Assembly: GCA_963693305.1 (NCBI GenBank)
Contig: OY855903.1
Span: 50,863,150 to 50,927,149 of the forward strand
Length of the DNA stretch: 64,000 nucleotides
Origin: Meandrina meandrites
Taxonomy: Eukaryota > Cnidaria > Anthozoa > Scleractinia > Meandrinidae
Reading direction: 5' to 3'
In this document: positions 47,822 through 59,125 of the stretch, piece by piece
Position numbering within the stretch: position 1 is the stretch's first letter
Layout of the letters: every line of letters starts with the position of its first letter
Made by a program: the position numbers and the translations under genes
Notes under the pieces: generated by a model
Told to the model about the DNA's origin: nothing
Seen by the model: the letters and a program-made list of their open reading frames with translations, nothing else
Databases searched by the model: none

Positions 47822-48353
47822 ATGAAATATTTTCGCCAACGCCAAATTACACCAGCTTAGGGCCCGGAGAGATCTAATTTTTAATGGAAATGATCTGGCA
47901 GGGGTAATTTGCCGCACGCCGAACACCGAACGCGAAACAAAATCACCGAGACGAAGGCGAAGATTTTAGCAAAGGAAAATTGAAAATTATCTTAACATTT
48001 TTTACAAAAAAAAAATATGGGTGATTATTAAACTACGAATTTTCTCTAAACTAACAATTGTGCAACTGCGTTATTACTTCGCTGACAGTCAGCGTTCGTG
48101 TGCCCATGTTCACTCATTTTGGCAAAATAAAATAAACTATTATTTCGGTGATAGATAGACAAATACTTATCAGCTAATTTAAAACAAATAATGCACCAAT
48201 CGACCTCATAGTCAAAGTTTTTTAATTAATGTTGGTCCAGTCCAAAGCCTAACATACCTAAATTCACATATTCTGATATAGTCTGCGCTAGTCTTAGGGA
48301 AGATTGAAAAGCTAATTACTCAAGCGTAACCTGAGTCTGTTAATGCTTAAGCT

Positions 48354-49775
48354 TTATGGGGCCGTTCTGGGTCTTTTTAACATTCCATCTTCAATGCTTG
48401 GCAAGTGTTTGGCCAACATCACGGAAGTACTAGCTTGAAACGATCTGGTTCTTGTTGTATTGCGGTCGACGTTTGCCGTATCTTGAGACAAGTTCACATC
48501 TTTTGGCAATTTCGGTAATGTTTTCTTTATCTTATCAGCATGGATGGTTGCATTTGTTAACATGATGCGGGAGGGTTGCCGCAGCTGAAAATTTTCGAGG
48601 GAACTTATAGTACAACGTTCTGTCAGCATGGGAGCGGACATGGATCGTTTCGACTTTATTTGAACACAATCTGAAACCACGGCTAATTCGCAGGAAGCTG
48701 TTCTCATCAAGCGGGTAGGTCTGGCCACATGCAATAGATCCACGGCATCTTCCACTGCACCGAACTGATCCTTTCGTCGCACATATCGCACGGAACCAAC
48801 TGACGGCCCGATTACTCGCGGTTTTCTTATTCGCAACAGTTCCAGTAAGGCGTTTCTAAAGCGGCGGTCTCTATAACAGTAAAGTAACGGATTTACAAGG
48901 GAGTTTACCTTGATCAGTAAATCCCAGGACCGGATAACTAAGCGTGTATGAAGGAATGGAAAAGCCTGTCCCAAGATACTGAAAACCATTGCTGGAAAGA
49001 ATGATAACATAACTGCAGCGGTCAAAAGGAAAGTCGTCTTGGCAACTCTAGATTCGAGTTTCGCTTTCACTAGAGCTGTGACTTGGCTGATTTCGCTTGT
49101 CTTTCGCTTACGTATTGCAAGGTATACCATAACGTAAAAATAAACTATAGCTACTAAGGCAACTGTTGCACACGCAGTCCAAACGAAGAAGACGTATTCT
49201 ACGATCGCAGCGTCCACACCGGCCACTTGCATGAATAAGGGTGGAACTATTGTAAACACCGATCCCAACCAGGCGATTATCGCGAGCTTTTGGACGCGTT
49301 TTCTTGTCACGATAAGTTTGTAGTCCATCCATTTTACTATCGCCACGTACCTCTCCCAAGCAATCGCGGTTAGATGATATAGAGAAGTAAAGGAGATGCA
49401 ATATATCGAGTACACACAAAGTACAGTTATTAGAAAGCAAATATGTTGAAACGAAACCTGACGAAGAATTAATACATCAATTGTGGCATTCAGTGGCATA
49501 ATTGTAGCACCCACTAGAAGGTCCGCAACGGCCAGGCTAGTCAACAAAATGGCCGATCGTTTCTGCAGCTCTTTCCTTAGATTTAGAGCAATGATAGCAA
49601 ATGTATTTAAAAGAATTGTTGCCAGAGAAGCAATGTATGTGATGATGTTTAAAATCCAGGACAACGTGGTATCATTCAAGTCCCACGTCAACTCTGGTGC
49701 GGTCGGGCAATAAAACACTGACCTTGATTTGGTGGAAATATTAGCGCTTGCTTCTGTGCCGTCAGTCAAGTCCAT
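48354..49775 (-). CDS. Class A (rhodopsin-like) G-protein-coupled receptor, intronless
   Basis: Plasma-membrane receptor of 473 residues in one exon. N-terminal sequons at N12 and N34. TM1 about 40-62 (LLNTFAI), TM2 about 76-96 with LAVADLLVG (D85), TM3 about 112-135 starting near C113, then ERY at 141-143, TM4 about 163-180, TM5 about 193-218, TM6 about 246-268, TM7 about 284-301 ending NPLLY at 295-299, then an amphipathic RDRRFRNALLELLR helix 8. The C-terminal tail of about 150 residues is basic and rich in Ser/Thr. Departures from the family norm are TM6 SFFP in place of CWxP and no cysteine in the second extracellular loop to pair with C113. This pattern recalls the melanocortin/adenosine-like group, which is expanded in cnidarians; the ligand is unknown. 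Start and stop (TAA) are clear. Confidence 0.92.
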   Translation of the reverse strand: MDLTDGTEASANISTKSRSVFYCPTAPELTWDLNDTTLSWILNIITYIASLATILLNTFAIIALNLRKELQKRSAILLTSLAVADLLVGATIMPLNATIDVLILRQVSFQHICFLITVLCVYSIYCISFTSLYHLTAIAWERYVAIVKWMDYKLIVTRKRVQKLAIIAWLGSVFTIVPPLFMQVAGVDAAIVEYVFFVWTACATVALVAIVYFYVMVYLAIRKRKTSEISQVTALVKAKLESRVAKTTFLLTAAVMLSFFPAMVFSILGQAFPFLHTRLVIRSWDLLIKVNSLVNPLLYCYRDRRFRNALLELLRIRKPRVIGPSVGSVRYVRRKDQFGAVEDAVDLLHVARPTRLMRTASCELAVVSDCVQIKSKRSMSAPMLTERCTISSLENFQLRQPSRIMLTNATIHADKIKKTLPKLPKDVNLSQDTANVDRNTTRTRSFQASTSVMLAKHLPSIEDGMLKRPRTAP

Positions 49776-50930
49776 GTTGAGGTGGAAATACTTGAAAATC
49801 TTTTACTTAGGCAGTGGGGCGTGAGCTGCATCAACGAAGAAGAGGCTATGTTTACAGTAACGACACGACTTAGTTCCGAGCTAATGCGCTGGCGAGAGTG
49901 CACAGCTGTTTAGGGCATATCCAACTCGAACGAATTTTTCTATAGAAAATATTTTAATCTCTGTTTTCTCGGATAGCCAATTACAATGTGTGGCTAGTGA
50001 AAATTTACTGTGATTTCTTCTGGCTGATCTTCACATGTCCGTGTACGTATGACCTGGGGAGTCCGATATCTGCATACTTTAAAGGAACCCTGACGCCAAA
50101 CTCGTATACTTAGAAAAAACGATAAAAACTAATAACACATTCTCAACTGATGGTGAGTCGAAATGAACTGGTAACAAAGCTGATGATATAACAAAAACAA
50201 GTGGATAGTGTTTCGTTGGTTTTCCGAACACCACAAAGCAAATGAAACCACACGGTAAAACCGATGTGCTTTTCCCAGGTTTCTTTTCAATTGCTCCTTT
50301 TGTCACAGTCATTTACAATACACGGATTTACCTCTCTTGTTATTCCCTTTGCGCCCCTCTCTTGGAAGCTTTTCACATCAAAAATTGGCATCAAAGCCAC
50401 AAAGGAACTGTTTTCCTTAAACTTTGTTACGATTCCTTGCTTTTTCTGTTTCATTCCCACGGGTTTACGCGTGTGACATTTGGAATTTTTTTTCTTGTAA
50501 CATATATTTAAGCTACGCTTCCCTGTATAATTAGTCTATCCAGTTTGACAATGGTTTTGAATTAAACCGAAATATTACTTGCGCTTTTAATTTATCTCCT
50601 CGTTGTTGACTCAAATATTGAATGCTACCGTTAAGGATGATGTTCTTCGGAGTCATTTTCATACTTTAATCTATGTTCCTGTCAATCGTCTATTATACAC
50701 CTCGTTTTAGGAGAAACAACTGAGAAACAGTCTGTTCAAATTATGCAAATATAAAACGGATATTCCACTACCGGACAAAAGGTAGAGTCCGCTTTATGGT
50801 AAATTATGACCAATTATGCTCCCTTCAATCTTTCTATCGTTATTCTGTATCTCGTTCTACGAAGAATCCACTGAGAAACAGTTTGTTCTAATTATGCAAA
50901 TATATAGTAGTTATGCAACGCTTTCGAGTT

Positions 50931-51003
50931 GTCAGTTGTATTTTCTCGGTATACACACTAGCCTTAAGGCGAGTGTGTACACCGAGAAAATACAAGTGAC
51001 AAG
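50931..51003. repeat. Near-perfect hairpin
   Basis: GTATTTTCTCGGTATACACA at the left pairs with TGTGTACACCGAGAAAATAC at the right with a single mismatch, and outer TTGTCAGTT pairs imperfectly with AAGTGACAA. The loop of about 15 bases contains CCTTAAGG. Confidence 0.8.
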
Positions 51004-51186
51004 TGGGATATTCCATGGTATACCACAAGAAAGTGTTGCATAACTATTTTACACCATGCCACGCTTCCAAAATTTCGTCGGGAATATAGTCGCAGCGCAC
51101 GATGGGAAGGTTGGGTTTAGTACCGTCGAATATACAACGGCTTTCCTGCATTCTGATTGGCTGGTATAAAAAAGGTAGCCTGCTCC

Positions 51187-51360
51187 ATGCGTTCGGTTAG
51201 TTGGGGAGCAGCGGAAATTCGGGACAAGCGTCACGATCAGCGCGTAAAAAAATAGCGCAAGGACTAAGGCGAGGAGCTCTCGCGCCTTCTCCCCACACCC
51301 CTCCCCTCATTTTTCGCTCGCTGTTTTTCGCGCTGCTCCCCAACTAAGCGAACGCCTGGG
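51187..51360. repeat. MITE-like inverted repeat (TTAGTTGGGGAGCAGCG arms)
   Basis: GCGTTCGGTTAGTTGGGGAG at the left pairs with CTCCCCAACTAAGCGAACGC at the right, about 170 bp overall. The interior is GC-rich and non-coding. Confidence 0.7.
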
Positions 51361-52599
51361 ACATGCTATGAAAAAGGATATTCCACGACTTGGACAACAG
51401 GTAGACTTTCTCAAAATCTGTTTTCTAGTGAATTATGACCAATTAATCTAGCAGAATCTTGGGGTTTTAATGTTCTTTGGGTGAAATCTGTAAAGACCTG
51501 GCCAAACAGAGACGAAAGTAGACACATGTTTTCAACTTGCGTCTATTTGAGCTTCAGTTTGGCCAGAAATTAAGGTGACTCAGTAGTTATTCCGGGTGCA
51601 CTCGTCCATGACAAACTTTGTGCTATAACTTTACTGGCTTTGACACGATGGCTGTGAAACTGTGGGAATACGTCCACCTATCATTCGGCAATAATATATG
51701 TATTTTTTAACAAAATCACATCAAGTAAACAATTTTGCTGATAGTTTTTTGCTAAGTTTGGGGAATCAGCGTATATTAACAGAAGTGTAGAAATATTGAA
51801 GTCATCTGAATTCAACTCTAACATTCTATTGAGAGTTTCTATACTTGACGCTCGAAGACGAAACAAGCCACGAACCCAAATTTCTGTGAGAAGCCTCTCC
51901 AATGCTTAGCCGATTGTCGATCATGCGAACCGTCAAAAAGTATCTGCTAGTTCAGTGAACATAATTAAATGTTCGAAAACCTTCTCACGCCCCCAAACTC
52001 GTGTTTCTCAGAATGTTTCGAATATCATACAGTCGGTTTCTGTGAAACTCTTTCTACGTGGCTCTGCGATACTTTTGCATCGATTTTTGCTGCCGTGTCG
52101 TGCTGTGACTTGGAGAATTGTCGTTGTGATTGCAAGCTAATCCGCGACTGATCTCTGGCGAAGCAGACGAGTAATTTTGTTTATGCAACTACGAATATGA
52201 ACTGAGCAAGTGTGTTATTTAGTCCAAGAATTTGCACCTTTATAAGGATGGCGTCAGTGATATCTACCAGCAAAATCTGCGGGAACGCACCAGCTAGTTT
52301 ACAGGGAAGCAACAGAAAAAAAAACAGAAAGAGAGAAAAAAATTCTTCAAACTTTAAAATATAAGCGACGCATTAATGAGGAAACGTAAGTATATAAATT
52401 ACTATGAGTGAACGGTTTACAAATGTTAAGAAGTCTTCATTAAAATTTGTTTAAAAATGAGCAAAATGTTATAACATGCATCCAATTATTTACAAATGAT
52501 GACTAATATCTTCAGCATGTAGTGCCTTTCTAAAGGTTTTACAGCAAAGTGAAGATCTGACGGAGTCTGAGAGGTTGTTCCGTAGTTTAGGGGCGTAAA

Positions 52600-53130
52600 A
52601 GGTCAGTTTCGATGTGTTGAACATATAAATATTTATAACCATTTACTTTATTTATTAGAATGCTTAAAAAGCCGGATGGGGTTTTTTCATACTTTTGACC
52701 AGCGTTTCATTCCCCACAACGGGGAAGTTCATCAAAAGTCTTAACAGTTAGTTTCAAAGCCCGACCCCTTGCCAGCAATGTCCCTCCCCCCCCCCCCTCC
52801 CAACCATCTAGATGTAGTGGAATCATGGGACACAAACAAGGTCACGTGCAAAGCACATGGAACTTAGTCGAGAAGCGAGCCAAGTTCTTTTCCATGCGTT
52901 TTACTAGTATCGAGTGTGGTCAGGACTTTCGAATTCCTGTTTACCGTTCAGAATACAAATAAGTTTCGTTTCTACAATCTATCTACGCGTCCGTTTACTT
53001 CTCCATCAACGTCTACAAAGATTTTGCATTGACAGGTGCATTAGTTAACTGATGAACGCGGTGCTTCCAGTCAAAGCAAACTAAGGACAAATTTGTCATG
53101 TTCCTTGGTTGCTACACTGAATACACTCTT
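52600..53130 (-). repeat. Duplicated 3' flank of the membrane-protein unit (unit A)
   Basis: GATGTGTTGAACATATAAAT and the TTCATTCCCCACAACGGGGA region match 63593-63905 downstream of copy D, and the last 150 bases match 59880-60017 downstream of copy C. Duplication therefore extended well beyond the coding sequence. Confidence 0.7.
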
Positions 53131-54736
53131 TCAAGTGAAAGGGATTTTACAGGGCTGATTTATAGGTTCATTAAAGCGACCATGCACAATTAATAAAAGA
53201 TTTTCGCTAGTCCATATAGCTACTGGGAAAACATTAACAATTGCCACTAAAATGTGTCTCTTCCATTGACTTCTCCAAACAGCCATGACAGCCATATTCT
53301 GATAACGAGTCTCGATCGCCAGAGACACGCTGGTGAAAAACCACTCAATGACCAGAGGTACTGAAGTGTAAATGGCAAAAGACTGCAGCAACTTTAAAAG
53401 TGAATCATTTTTTAAAAAAATCCATTGATAGAAGAACAAGAAGCCATTGACAGACACTACAGCAGTTGATTCGAACAACATGTTCATGATAGCGATATCA
53501 GCCGTTAGCCTCTCACGGCGAGGAGTACGAAAACTTCCCCAAGGAGTTGATGCTCGTCTACAAATCTGGTGACAGATATGATCAATAACAACAACGGTGC
53601 TGCGTTCTATGACTTCTGCAAAGCCGTGAATTATTCCAAGAACAGCGATGGATTCTAAACTATCAAGATCTGCTTGTAAAACTCGAAACATGACAGCCAA
53701 TAGAAAATACAACAGTGCTAATAACACGTAGGAATATCCCGGATGTGAAATGTTCCATAACCGCTGAACACAAATGCGTGAAATTGCTTTGACAACCAAA
53801 CCCATGAGAGGAGAGAAGGGTGCCTTGTTCGATGTACGCACTGTAAATCACATACCGGATGGCAAAGGTCACAATAACACAAAAACAAAATGGCATTGCC
53901 ATCTTACAAATCAGAAATACTAGCTTTGTTCTTGACCGTATAAACACGTGTTTTGTGGAAAAATAGCATTGTAGACAGACGTTAGTGAAGGCGAACATAT
54001 AAAGTGGAGCATAAAACAAAAACTTTTTTGAAGCAGACAGTTTAAAGAGAGGTTTTCCCACAGCTTGTAGCATTCCACGATAAAGTGAATCCAAAGAGTA
54101 CGTAACAAAACAAACCAGAATCATTTTTCTTTTGACTCCTTTAAGCTGATACGGGCGAAAAAGAAGTAAGAGATTAAAAAATGCGCCTGTGTAAATGAAG
54201 GCAACACTTATTATTTCGGCAATTGTTCTCGCCCATTGAACGCGAATCGAAACCATTTTGTCTAGTTGATATTCACAGTTCATCGCGGTTTTATAGTTTA
54301 GATAAGACAGCATTATGAATATTGTTCCTATGATGGAGCCAGTCAGAAGTGAAATCAGAGCTCCAATGTACATTGATTTGAAAACTGTCTTTAGAGCCGA
54401 TGGTCTAAGCTTCTTCCAAGCCATTGCCTTGTCTTCATCTTGCTGATGTTCGTCCGTTTCTTCGTTCTCCTCTGGTGAACATGCATCTATAACTCTTACA
54501 CCAACACTGCTACGCGACAGATAGTTTGCGCTAGTGACTTCTCGTTCGCTGTATTCTTGATAAATGAGCTCGTCAACAGGATGATAATACCATTCTCGAC
54601 CTGTGCTTTGTAGAGGATCGTAGCCAAAAGACTCTGCCGTGTATTCAGGTTCTTCTGGGTTGTAGTGCTCTGTCACACCTTGTGTAAAACTGAACACGAT
54701 GTGACCAAGCACTTCTATCAATTTACTTCCACTCAT
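53131..54736 (-). pseudogene. Polytopic membrane protein, copy A, broken by a frameshift
   Basis: Closely related to the intact 542-residue copy C at 60018-61646. It starts at 54736 (MSGSKLIEVLG) and reads in frame to about residue 300, then the frame is lost near 53830. The second half continues in another frame to TGA at 53131-53133 (CKIPFT). Compared with copy C, 23 bases are missing between GAGAAG and the segment coding for YSAY, so the shift is a deletion and not an intron. Both halves are otherwise free of stops, so the break looks recent, or could be an assembly or base-calling error. As it stands it encodes a protein truncated after about five TM segments. Confidence 0.75.
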
Positions 54737-55840
54737 GGCACTCCACCGATATGTAAAACAATATGCCTTAGTTGTATCGACTGCGATGTTTTAAAGAGCT
54801 TGTGTTCCGGTCAGTATCCGAACAGCCGTGTGTGGTACGAATCTGAACTCGCAGGAGCGAAATATTAACTCTTAACTCTTCCTTCTCTATCGAACTGAAG
54901 TTACATCCTGTGATATTCATTGTAGTTTGAAAAGGTTGTATTGTTTGACAGTCTGTAATGCTAGTTGAAAAATCCTGCTTGCTTTGCCTGATTGGTCAAA
55001 GAAAGTTCTGTTACCTAACGGATGAAATGAAACAAGTTTCCAGGCTCTTTTGATGTATGTTTGCATGATCGATATTTTAAAAATGTAAGGTTTGTTTTTA
55101 TTAAATTCTCTCTGCATTTGCAACGCTTTCGAACTCATCTAACGCCTTCGAACCTATATCAAGTTGAAACTGGATCGATAGTATTTTGAATTAAATTTCG
55201 ATTTTTGCCTCGTGGCCTTATGTGCCACGAGGCGCGAGGAGGATAGGTGAAGGTGAGATTAAGTACATATTCTATTATTCACATTTCACCCAATATTAAG
55301 CTTAATAATCTTATCCTGTTATTATTAACAAACGCCCAAAAACCAACATTCCCCAACTGATCCCTATACACCTCCCTTTTTGTCAGTTCAGATAATTTAG
55401 TAAACAATCAGAGTGTCCCTATGCAAGATTACCCTGCTTTTGTTTTTAACCCTTTGAGCCAAAAGCTACAATTTGTTGCTATAATAACTCAAAAGTATGC
55501 GCTCGTGTGGCGTTAGCTTAAGTTAGCGTAGTCGTTGGCTGACTAAACCTGAAACAATTTTACTCTTCGTTTGAGACAGGTTTTTTATTTTAGCTGGTTC
55601 TTTTGCAACGCATTGTCATGAAAACACTGCAATCAGGCCTTTAATATTTCAGTTTTTCCCAAATAAAACATGGTTCGAAAGTAAAATCCTAATCAGTTAT
55701 TTCTCCCTCACGTTTCTTGAGGAAATTTAATGCAACCACTTTTATTTCTGTTGCATTTTCAATTTATAACCAATCGATAAACGGACACCACCACATAAAA
55801 GAACACGTTAAGATTGGTCATTTGACCAAGTTTGATGCTT
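54737..55840. repeat. Duplicated 5' flank of the membrane-protein unit (unit A)
   Basis: Segments such as GAACTGAAGTTACATCCTGT, TGCTTGCTTTGCCTGATTGG and TTCCAGGCTCTTTTGATGTA recur at about 57400-57600 and 61800-61990. CACTGCAATCAGG with following sequence recurs at about 62750. It presumably contains the promoter of copy A. No independent gene is seen. Confidence 0.7.
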
Positions 55841-55889
55841 TCAGGATGAACAGAAATCATTAAAAAATTTTAAGAGTTTATATGGTTTT

Positions 55890-56076
55890 GGGAGATAAAT
55901 AGGCTCATCAACAGGAAGATAATACCATTCTCGACCTGTGCTTTGCAGAGGATCGTAGCCAAAAGACTCTGCCGTGTATTCAGGTTTTTCAATTCTGGGT
56001 TGTAGTGCTCTGTCACGCCTCGTGTAAAACTGAACACGATGTGTCCAAACACCTCTATCAGTGTACTTCCACTCAT
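55890..56076 (-). pseudogene. Polytopic membrane protein, copy B, N-terminal fragment
   Basis: Starts at 56076 with MSGSTLIEVFGHIVFSFTRG as in copies A and C, shifts frame near 55990 through a 5-base insertion relative to copy C, and resumes EYTAESFGYDPLQSTGREWY in another frame. Homology ends near 55890, just before the position of the EYSEREVT segment. Only about 60 of 542 residues are represented, so it is a dead fragment. Its 5' flank (56077-56200) is also duplicated. Confidence 0.8.
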
Positions 56077-56221
56077 TGCACTCCACCGATATGTAAAGCA
56101 ATATGCCTTAGTTGTATCGACTGCGATGTTTTAAAGAGCTTGTGCTCCGGTCAGTATCCGAACAACCGTGAGTGGTACGAATCTGAATTTACTGAAACGA
56201 TGAAAACCCAACTTCCCTTCT

Positions 56222-57145
56222 TGATGATGAATTCTACACGAAAGAAATAGCGTCTAAAGCATTGGTTAACGCAAGATCCGCCATGTCTGCAAGCGTGAAG
56301 AGGACAGTACTGTCACAAGCGGTACTGCGTGTACTATTGAATTGCAGTCCACTTCTGCCCTGGGCGAATGTACTGGGGAAAGGAGAGGAGATAGTTCTTC
56401 GAATGCAGTATTCGGGATACAACAAGAAGTTCAGGTACGAAGTAGTTGACTCTGCTATCAAGGCTTACAGAGCAAGGCAGGAGGCCGAACTGAAAGGAGA
56501 AAGACCAGTACATCGACCAAAGAGATGGAGGAGAGGCAAGAGAGAAACAGAGAAATCTAGAAAGAGAGAGGACTGGTACAAGGAAGGTGGAAACGAAGCG
56601 GTTATATTCGTGCCTGCGACACCTGGATCGCAGCTGCAGAAGGAGTACCAGAGAGAAATCAGAAACCAGGGTTATAGGATAAAGGTGGTAGAAAAGACAG
56701 GTGCGACACTGAAGGAAGTGCTGCAGAAGTCTGATTCGTTTAAACGGCAAAGGTGTGGGAGAGAAGCGACTTCCTGGTCTGTAAACAAGCTGGGAAAGGT
56801 CCATGTAATGCACACGGTGTGACATACAAGATTGAATGCCAGGGATGTGAAGATACGTACATTGGTGAGACAGCTAATGAAAAGCCTATAGAAGAGGCAT
56901 AGAGCACACCGAGGGGTTTAGAGAAACAAGACGAGAGATCAGCATTATAGAAACATTGCGTAGAAAAACATGAGACGGAACGGCAAGAATTCAAAATGTC
57001 CGTGACTGGGGTGTATGGTAATGATGCCATGTTGAGACAAATCGCAGAGAGCGTGAGAATCAACCGAGTCGCAACGGGATCCCTCATCAACACGAAGAAG
57101 GAGTGGAATTATGTAAAACTTCCAAGAGAAGTGCTTGACGAATGA
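56222..57145 (+). pseudogene. Retrotransposon C-terminal fragment with GIY-YIG-like domain (Penelope-like)
   Basis: An open stretch (56262-56822) includes MQYSGYNKKFRYEV, AVIFVPATPGSQLQKEY and KVVEKTGATLKE. After a frameshift near 56760 it continues CLVCKQAGKG, then YKIECQGCEDTYIGET. The last motif, with paired cysteines before a Y-IGET core, resembles the GIY-YIG endonuclease region at the end of Penelope-like retroelements. The reading frame is broken by the shift and a stop, and no reverse transcriptase is visible upstream, so the copy is truncated and inactive. It sits directly beside copy B. The family call is from motif memory. Confidence 0.6.
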
Positions 57146-58129
57146 GAAATATGATGTGGCACTCTATGTGAGGCCTTACATGGACTATCCAAGACACTTG
57201 GTGCATCATACACTGAGTACCAGGGCATCTAAAACCCAAGATGGCGGAACATGCCTGATGTCAGGCTGAGATTTCATCGAAATTTATAGCAGTGATACAA
57301 AGATATACAAATATTTTTAATATTTTAACTCCAAAGTCGTGCGTTCAAAGATAACAAAGACAGAGAATGTCGAAAAATTACCGAAGAAACATTAACTCTT
57401 CCTGCTCTATCGAACTGAAGTTACAAGCTGTGATATTTATTGTATTTAGAGAGGGTTGTTTTGTTTTACAGCTTGTTTTGCTAGTTGAAAAAGCCAGCTT
57501 GCTTTGCTTGATTGGTCAATGAAAGTCCTGTTACCTAACGGATGCAATTAATGAAACAATTTTCCAGGCTCTTTTGGTAAATGTGTGCATAATATTTGTG
57601 AAGCCCAAATTCAGAGTGGAACAGCCTGTTGACAATGTCAGGGATTTTTTCAGTTTTAAGAATTTACTTTTCGGGATGATAACAAAAAACATTCTCTTTC
57701 TTTAAATTTTCTAAATTTGCAACGCTTTCGAACCTCAAGTTGAAATTTTCATAACTGGATCGATACGTGGATATGTATGTATGTGTTAAGCAATTGTACG
57801 GGTATTCACCTTTTAGTCGATTTTAAACTCAAGAGTCTTATCCACTTATTATTAAAAAACGCCCAACAATCAATCAAAGAATGTTTCTATAAGAATGAAT
57901 TCTGCTTCCGTTAACTCAAAATATAAATAAACATTCTCCAAAGTGGTCCCCATTCCTTTTAATGTCATCTCAGACAATTTGGTGATCAATAAGAGTGTCC
58001 CTATAGATGATTACTCTGCTTGTGTTTTTTAACCGTTTGAGCCCCAAACTCAAAATATAAATTGTCCGTACCAGTTACTGTGCATTACTTTTAATGTCAG
58101 TTTAGAGAAATTGGTAGTCTAAAAAAAGA

Positions 58130-58720
58130 ACGGCAAGGGATGAATCCTGAGATTTTTGATGCTACCAAAAGTGCCCTAGACGAGAATCTTGACAAACTTA
58201 CCATTCGTCTAAGCTGACTATAAAGCGCCATGATGGATCAGAGAATAGCTGACCTGGAGAAGAAATTTGAAGGTGTACTTCAACAGATATCGCAGATTAA
58301 AAAAAGAACTCGGCGAGGCAGTCAACCATGTGCAACATGTTTTACAAAAAGACATCGACCTAACATGCAAGTATGCTGTCTGCAACGAGCAATATTCTCG
58401 TAAGAATGATATATGATTACTTGGCCTTGAAGAAGAACCAGATGAAAGTCTAGAGGCCAAATTCATTGCGTGCATTCGGGAAAATCTTGGGGAGGAGGTT
58501 AAGCCAGAGGAATTGAGATAATACATAGAGTCGGTACTGGAAGAGTAACAGATCGCGACGATCAAAGGTCAACGCAAAGCCCAAAACCTCGAGTAGTTGT
58601 CATTGCCAAACTGATATCGAACTAAACAAAGAATCGTCTTCTTGTGAAGCGACGTCAGCTCAAGTGAAAAAAGCTGGTAATCGTGGAAGGTATGGCGCAA
58701 AACCTGGCTTAACATTTGAA
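58130..58720 (+). pseudogene. LINE ORF1-like remnant
   Basis: The plus strand shows a coiled-coil-like stretch (MMDQRIADLEKKFEGV) followed, across several stops and shifts, by LLGLEEEPDESLEAKF, RVGTGRVTDRD and PKPRVVVIAKL. The order (coiled coil, then a GxxE segment, HRVG-like and PRxxxV motifs) matches ORF1 proteins of L1-type LINEs. Several in-frame stops show it is dead. Confidence 0.55.
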
Positions 58721-59040
58721 GAGTCTCAAGGAGAATCGTTCATTTGAAAGCGCATGGTTTACAAATGGCAAGACTAAATTTAAATTGAAGAACGATACGC
58801 GACACACCTATCTAAACTTTACGTTTATAACCTTTATGTTTACAACTATCAATGCCGTTTACACAAACAGAAGATAATGATTTCACTGATCTATTTAAGC
58901 CCAATACTGGACGACAAACATTTGAGAAAGATTGTGAAAGATTAAATATTCAATATTTAATTCGTTTAATCAAAACTCAGATATGTCGGACATAGAATAT
59001 TTAGTAGAATTTCATCAGTATCAAGGTATGATTAACAACA

Positions 59041-59125
59041 CAGTTGAATCCCAATAACTCGAACCTTCCAGGGAAATCGAAAAGGTTCGAGTTAGCGGGA
59101 GATTCGAGTTATTGAGATTCAACTG
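59041..59125. mobile_element. Short MITE, CAGTTGAATC termini (relative of 15221-15400)
   Basis: Begins CAGTTGAATCCCAATAACTC and ends GAGATTCAACTG followed by TA; the left flank is CA instead of TA. The internal GGTTCGAGTTAGCGGGAG is shared with the 15221-15400 element. It looks like an internally deleted copy. Confidence 0.65.

Larger units (their letters stand above)
45196..48353. other. Intergenic between gene 4 and the GPCR
   Basis: About 3.2 kb with the presumed gene 4 promoter just right of 45195 and the GPCR 3' flank at the other end. It holds poly-G tracts at 46559-46577 and 47797-47821 and a retroelement-like fragment near 46960-47215. No gene is supported. Confidence 0.65.
50722..51447. 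repeat. Local direct-repeat cluster
   Basis: ACTGAGAAACAGT followed by AATTATGCAAATATA occurs at about 50728-50755 and again at 50870-50902. GGATATTCCAC with downstream AATTATGACCAATTA occurs at 50757-50820 and again at 51373-51447. The two motif sets bracket a hairpin (50931-51003) and a MITE. Confidence 0.6.
49776..53130. other. Intergenic between the GPCR and the duplicated membrane-protein array
   Basis: 3.4 kb, presumably holding the GPCR promoter just right of 49775. It contains direct repeats around 50722-50902 and 51373-51447, a hairpin at 50931-51003 and a MITE at 51187-51360. From about 52600 it is the duplicated 3' flank of the array. No gene is supported. Confidence 0.65.

Noticed and set aside
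49108..49440. 110-codon frame within the GPCR in another frame
   Set aside because: Shadow of the GPCR coding sequence.
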